A stretch of 64,000 nt of DNA from Flavobacteriales bacterium (GTDB lineage Bacteria > Bacteroidota > Bacteroidia > Flavobacteriales_G > Salibacteraceae), in contig DNTB01000076.1 in assembly GCA_003499525.1 (NCBI GenBank), positions 1 to 64,000 on the forward strand, written 5' to 3'. Positions 63,255 to 64,000 of this stretch are shown here, one piece after another. Under the pieces are notes generated by a model that was not told where the DNA came from, did no database searches, and saw nothing but the letters and a program-made list of their open reading frames with translations. Every line of letters begins with the position of its first letter. The first letter of the stretch is position 1. The position numbers were made by a program, and so were the translations under genes.

Positions 63255-64000
63255 CCTACGGCCAGAACACCTGTAGCTTCAGTAATATCAATGTATTCTC
63301 CCGTAACACCGGGTAGAAAAAGACGGCAGGAAAAATCGACATTAAACTTCTTTGTATGTTGACCGCTACTATTCAAAGAGAAACCTGAAATATCATAAAT
63401 AGTTAAACTTCCAAAATCTGGTTGAAAACCAAGGTTTGAATAATAAGTGTTGCCCTCAGTTGTAGTATAAACGATGGTAACATCCTGGAAATCTGTATTA
63501 TCTAAACTTACCACCGCGCTACTGCTGTACGAGAAATTGGCCATGACAGTATGCTTATCTCCACTGATGGAAACATTTTGAGCATACTTTGCAGTGCATC
63601 CATTGGCATCTATGGTTTTGACACTCACTTGCTGGTATGGGAGCTGCTGGTTGAAGTAATAATGGTTATCGATATAATATTGTCTGGGATGAAAGCCCCA
63701 TCCAAAATTCCACAAAATATTGACTGGATTTGCTCCATTTGTATGCGCAATGAAGTGCTCAACTCTAAGGTCATTTGGGTCATATGTAAATGTAACCAGA
63801 CGTTCTGAACCTGGTCTTACTTCCATGCATAAGCTGCTGGAATCTCCATTTATATTATTGATTACTGTCTGACATACAATTGCAGATACAACGTCAGCAT
63901 CATAAATGTGCTCAACGTTCAGACCCGAAGCGGTTTGACCATCTCCAAAGTCCCAATGAACGCTGTAGTCGTTAGTTTTGAGTTCAGGTGTTCCTTTGAA
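63248..64000 (-). CDS. PKD-domain surface protein, 5' part outside the window
   Basis: Open on the minus strand from 63248 to the right edge, so at least 250 residues; the ATG at 63826 is internal to this frame. It shows PKD-like domains: VHWDFGDGQTASGLNVEHIYDADV near the edge and VNILWNFGWGFHPRQYY..YFNQQLPYQQVSVKTIDANGC. The C-terminal part ends ATGVLAVGY, with no T9SS sorting motif. PKD proteins are usually exported adhesins or enzymes with gliding or binding roles. Signal and remaining domains are outside the window. Confidence 0.8.
   Translation of the reverse strand, partial: FKGTPELKTNDYSVHWDFGDGQTASGLNVEHIYDADVVSAIVCQTVINNINGDSSSLCMEVRPGSERLVTFTYDPNDLRVEHFIAHTNGANPVNILWNFGWGFHPRQYYIDNHYYFNQQLPYQQVSVKTIDANGCTAKYAQNVSISGDKHTVMANFSYSSSAVVSLDNTDFQDVTIVYTTTEGNTYYSNLGFQPDFGSLTIYDISGFSLNSSGQHTKKFNVDFSCRLFLPGVTGEYIDITEATGVLAVGY

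Noticed and set aside
1..64000. tRNA and rRNA genes
   Set aside because: No convincing cloverleaf or rRNA motif was found in the intergenic gaps, but short tRNAs could be missed by eye; a tRNAscan run would settle this.

Overview
The window looks like chromosomal DNA of a Bacteroidota bacterium, most likely of the Flavobacteriia type. The evidence is type IX secretion (T9SS) C-terminal sorting domains, HmuY-like proteins, many lipoproteins with short lipoboxes, TonB-dependent receptors with N-terminal carboxypeptidase-regulatory-like domains, an L21 protein with a basic tail, and promoters of the Bacteroidota form TTG-N17..20-TAnnTTTG. No rRNA, tRNA, CRISPR array or prophage was seen. One IS1595-type transposase runs off the left edge.

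Layout. (1) 1-7310, minus strand: a plastic surface-protein region. An IS1595-family transposase abuts a secreted protein that is probably truncated. Two paralogous tail-fibre-like secreted proteins each carry a (TC)n tract in the signal-peptide codons. In copy B (5925-7042) the tract puts the ATG out of frame; copy A (785-1895) is frameshifted near its C-terminus. A 231-bp direct repeat follows each gene start, and a stray T9SS tail marks old recombination. A lipoprotein and a 962-aa T9SS protein lie between the copies. (2) 7311-18917: a protein of unknown function, a 2OG-Fe(II) oxygenase with two glycosyltransferases, comM, a relic antitoxin gene, gmhA, dsbD with a duplicated N-terminal domain, a queuosine-precursor transporter and tilS. 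(3) 19003-29848: a di-haem peroxidase, an ABC ATPase, a DMT transporter, rplU-rpmA, then serS, a lipoprotein, a TPR protein, a DUF4286-like protein, rsmA, mgtE and a 2-hydroxyacid dehydrogenase packed closely. (4) 30041-39179: a tightly coupled cluster of SDR reductase, KAS III-like protein lacking two of three catalytic residues, alpha/beta hydrolase, Na+/solute symporter, acyl-CoA ligase, amber-interrupted FN3 lipoprotein, outer-membrane barrel and secreted alpha/beta hydrolase. It reads as a pathway for taking up and activating an unknown ester or carboxylic acid.

(5) 42005-48848: an iron operon with overlapping or nearly abutting genes: T9SS-exported HmuY-like protein, TonB-dependent receptor, FeoA, FeoB and an HmuY-like lipoprotein, behind a palindromic operator candidate. 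(6) 48845-58114: a PhoR/PhoB-like two-component pair, beside a beta-helix lipoprotein with a pho-box-like 7-4-7 direct repeat upstream, a large TonB-dependent receptor, a glycerophosphodiesterase and a second beta-helix lipoprotein. This is plausibly a phosphorus-scavenging locus. (7) 58149-64000: a quinone-reductase-like MDR, a DAHP synthase/chorismate mutase fusion, a candidate small RNA with its own promoter and terminator, a DUF819-like membrane protein, recJ and a PKD-domain protein cut by the right edge.

The best candidates for something undescribed are the SSR-switched surface cassettes, the KAS III-like ester/acid cluster, the Pho-like beta-helix/TonB locus and the short RNA at 60311-60398.
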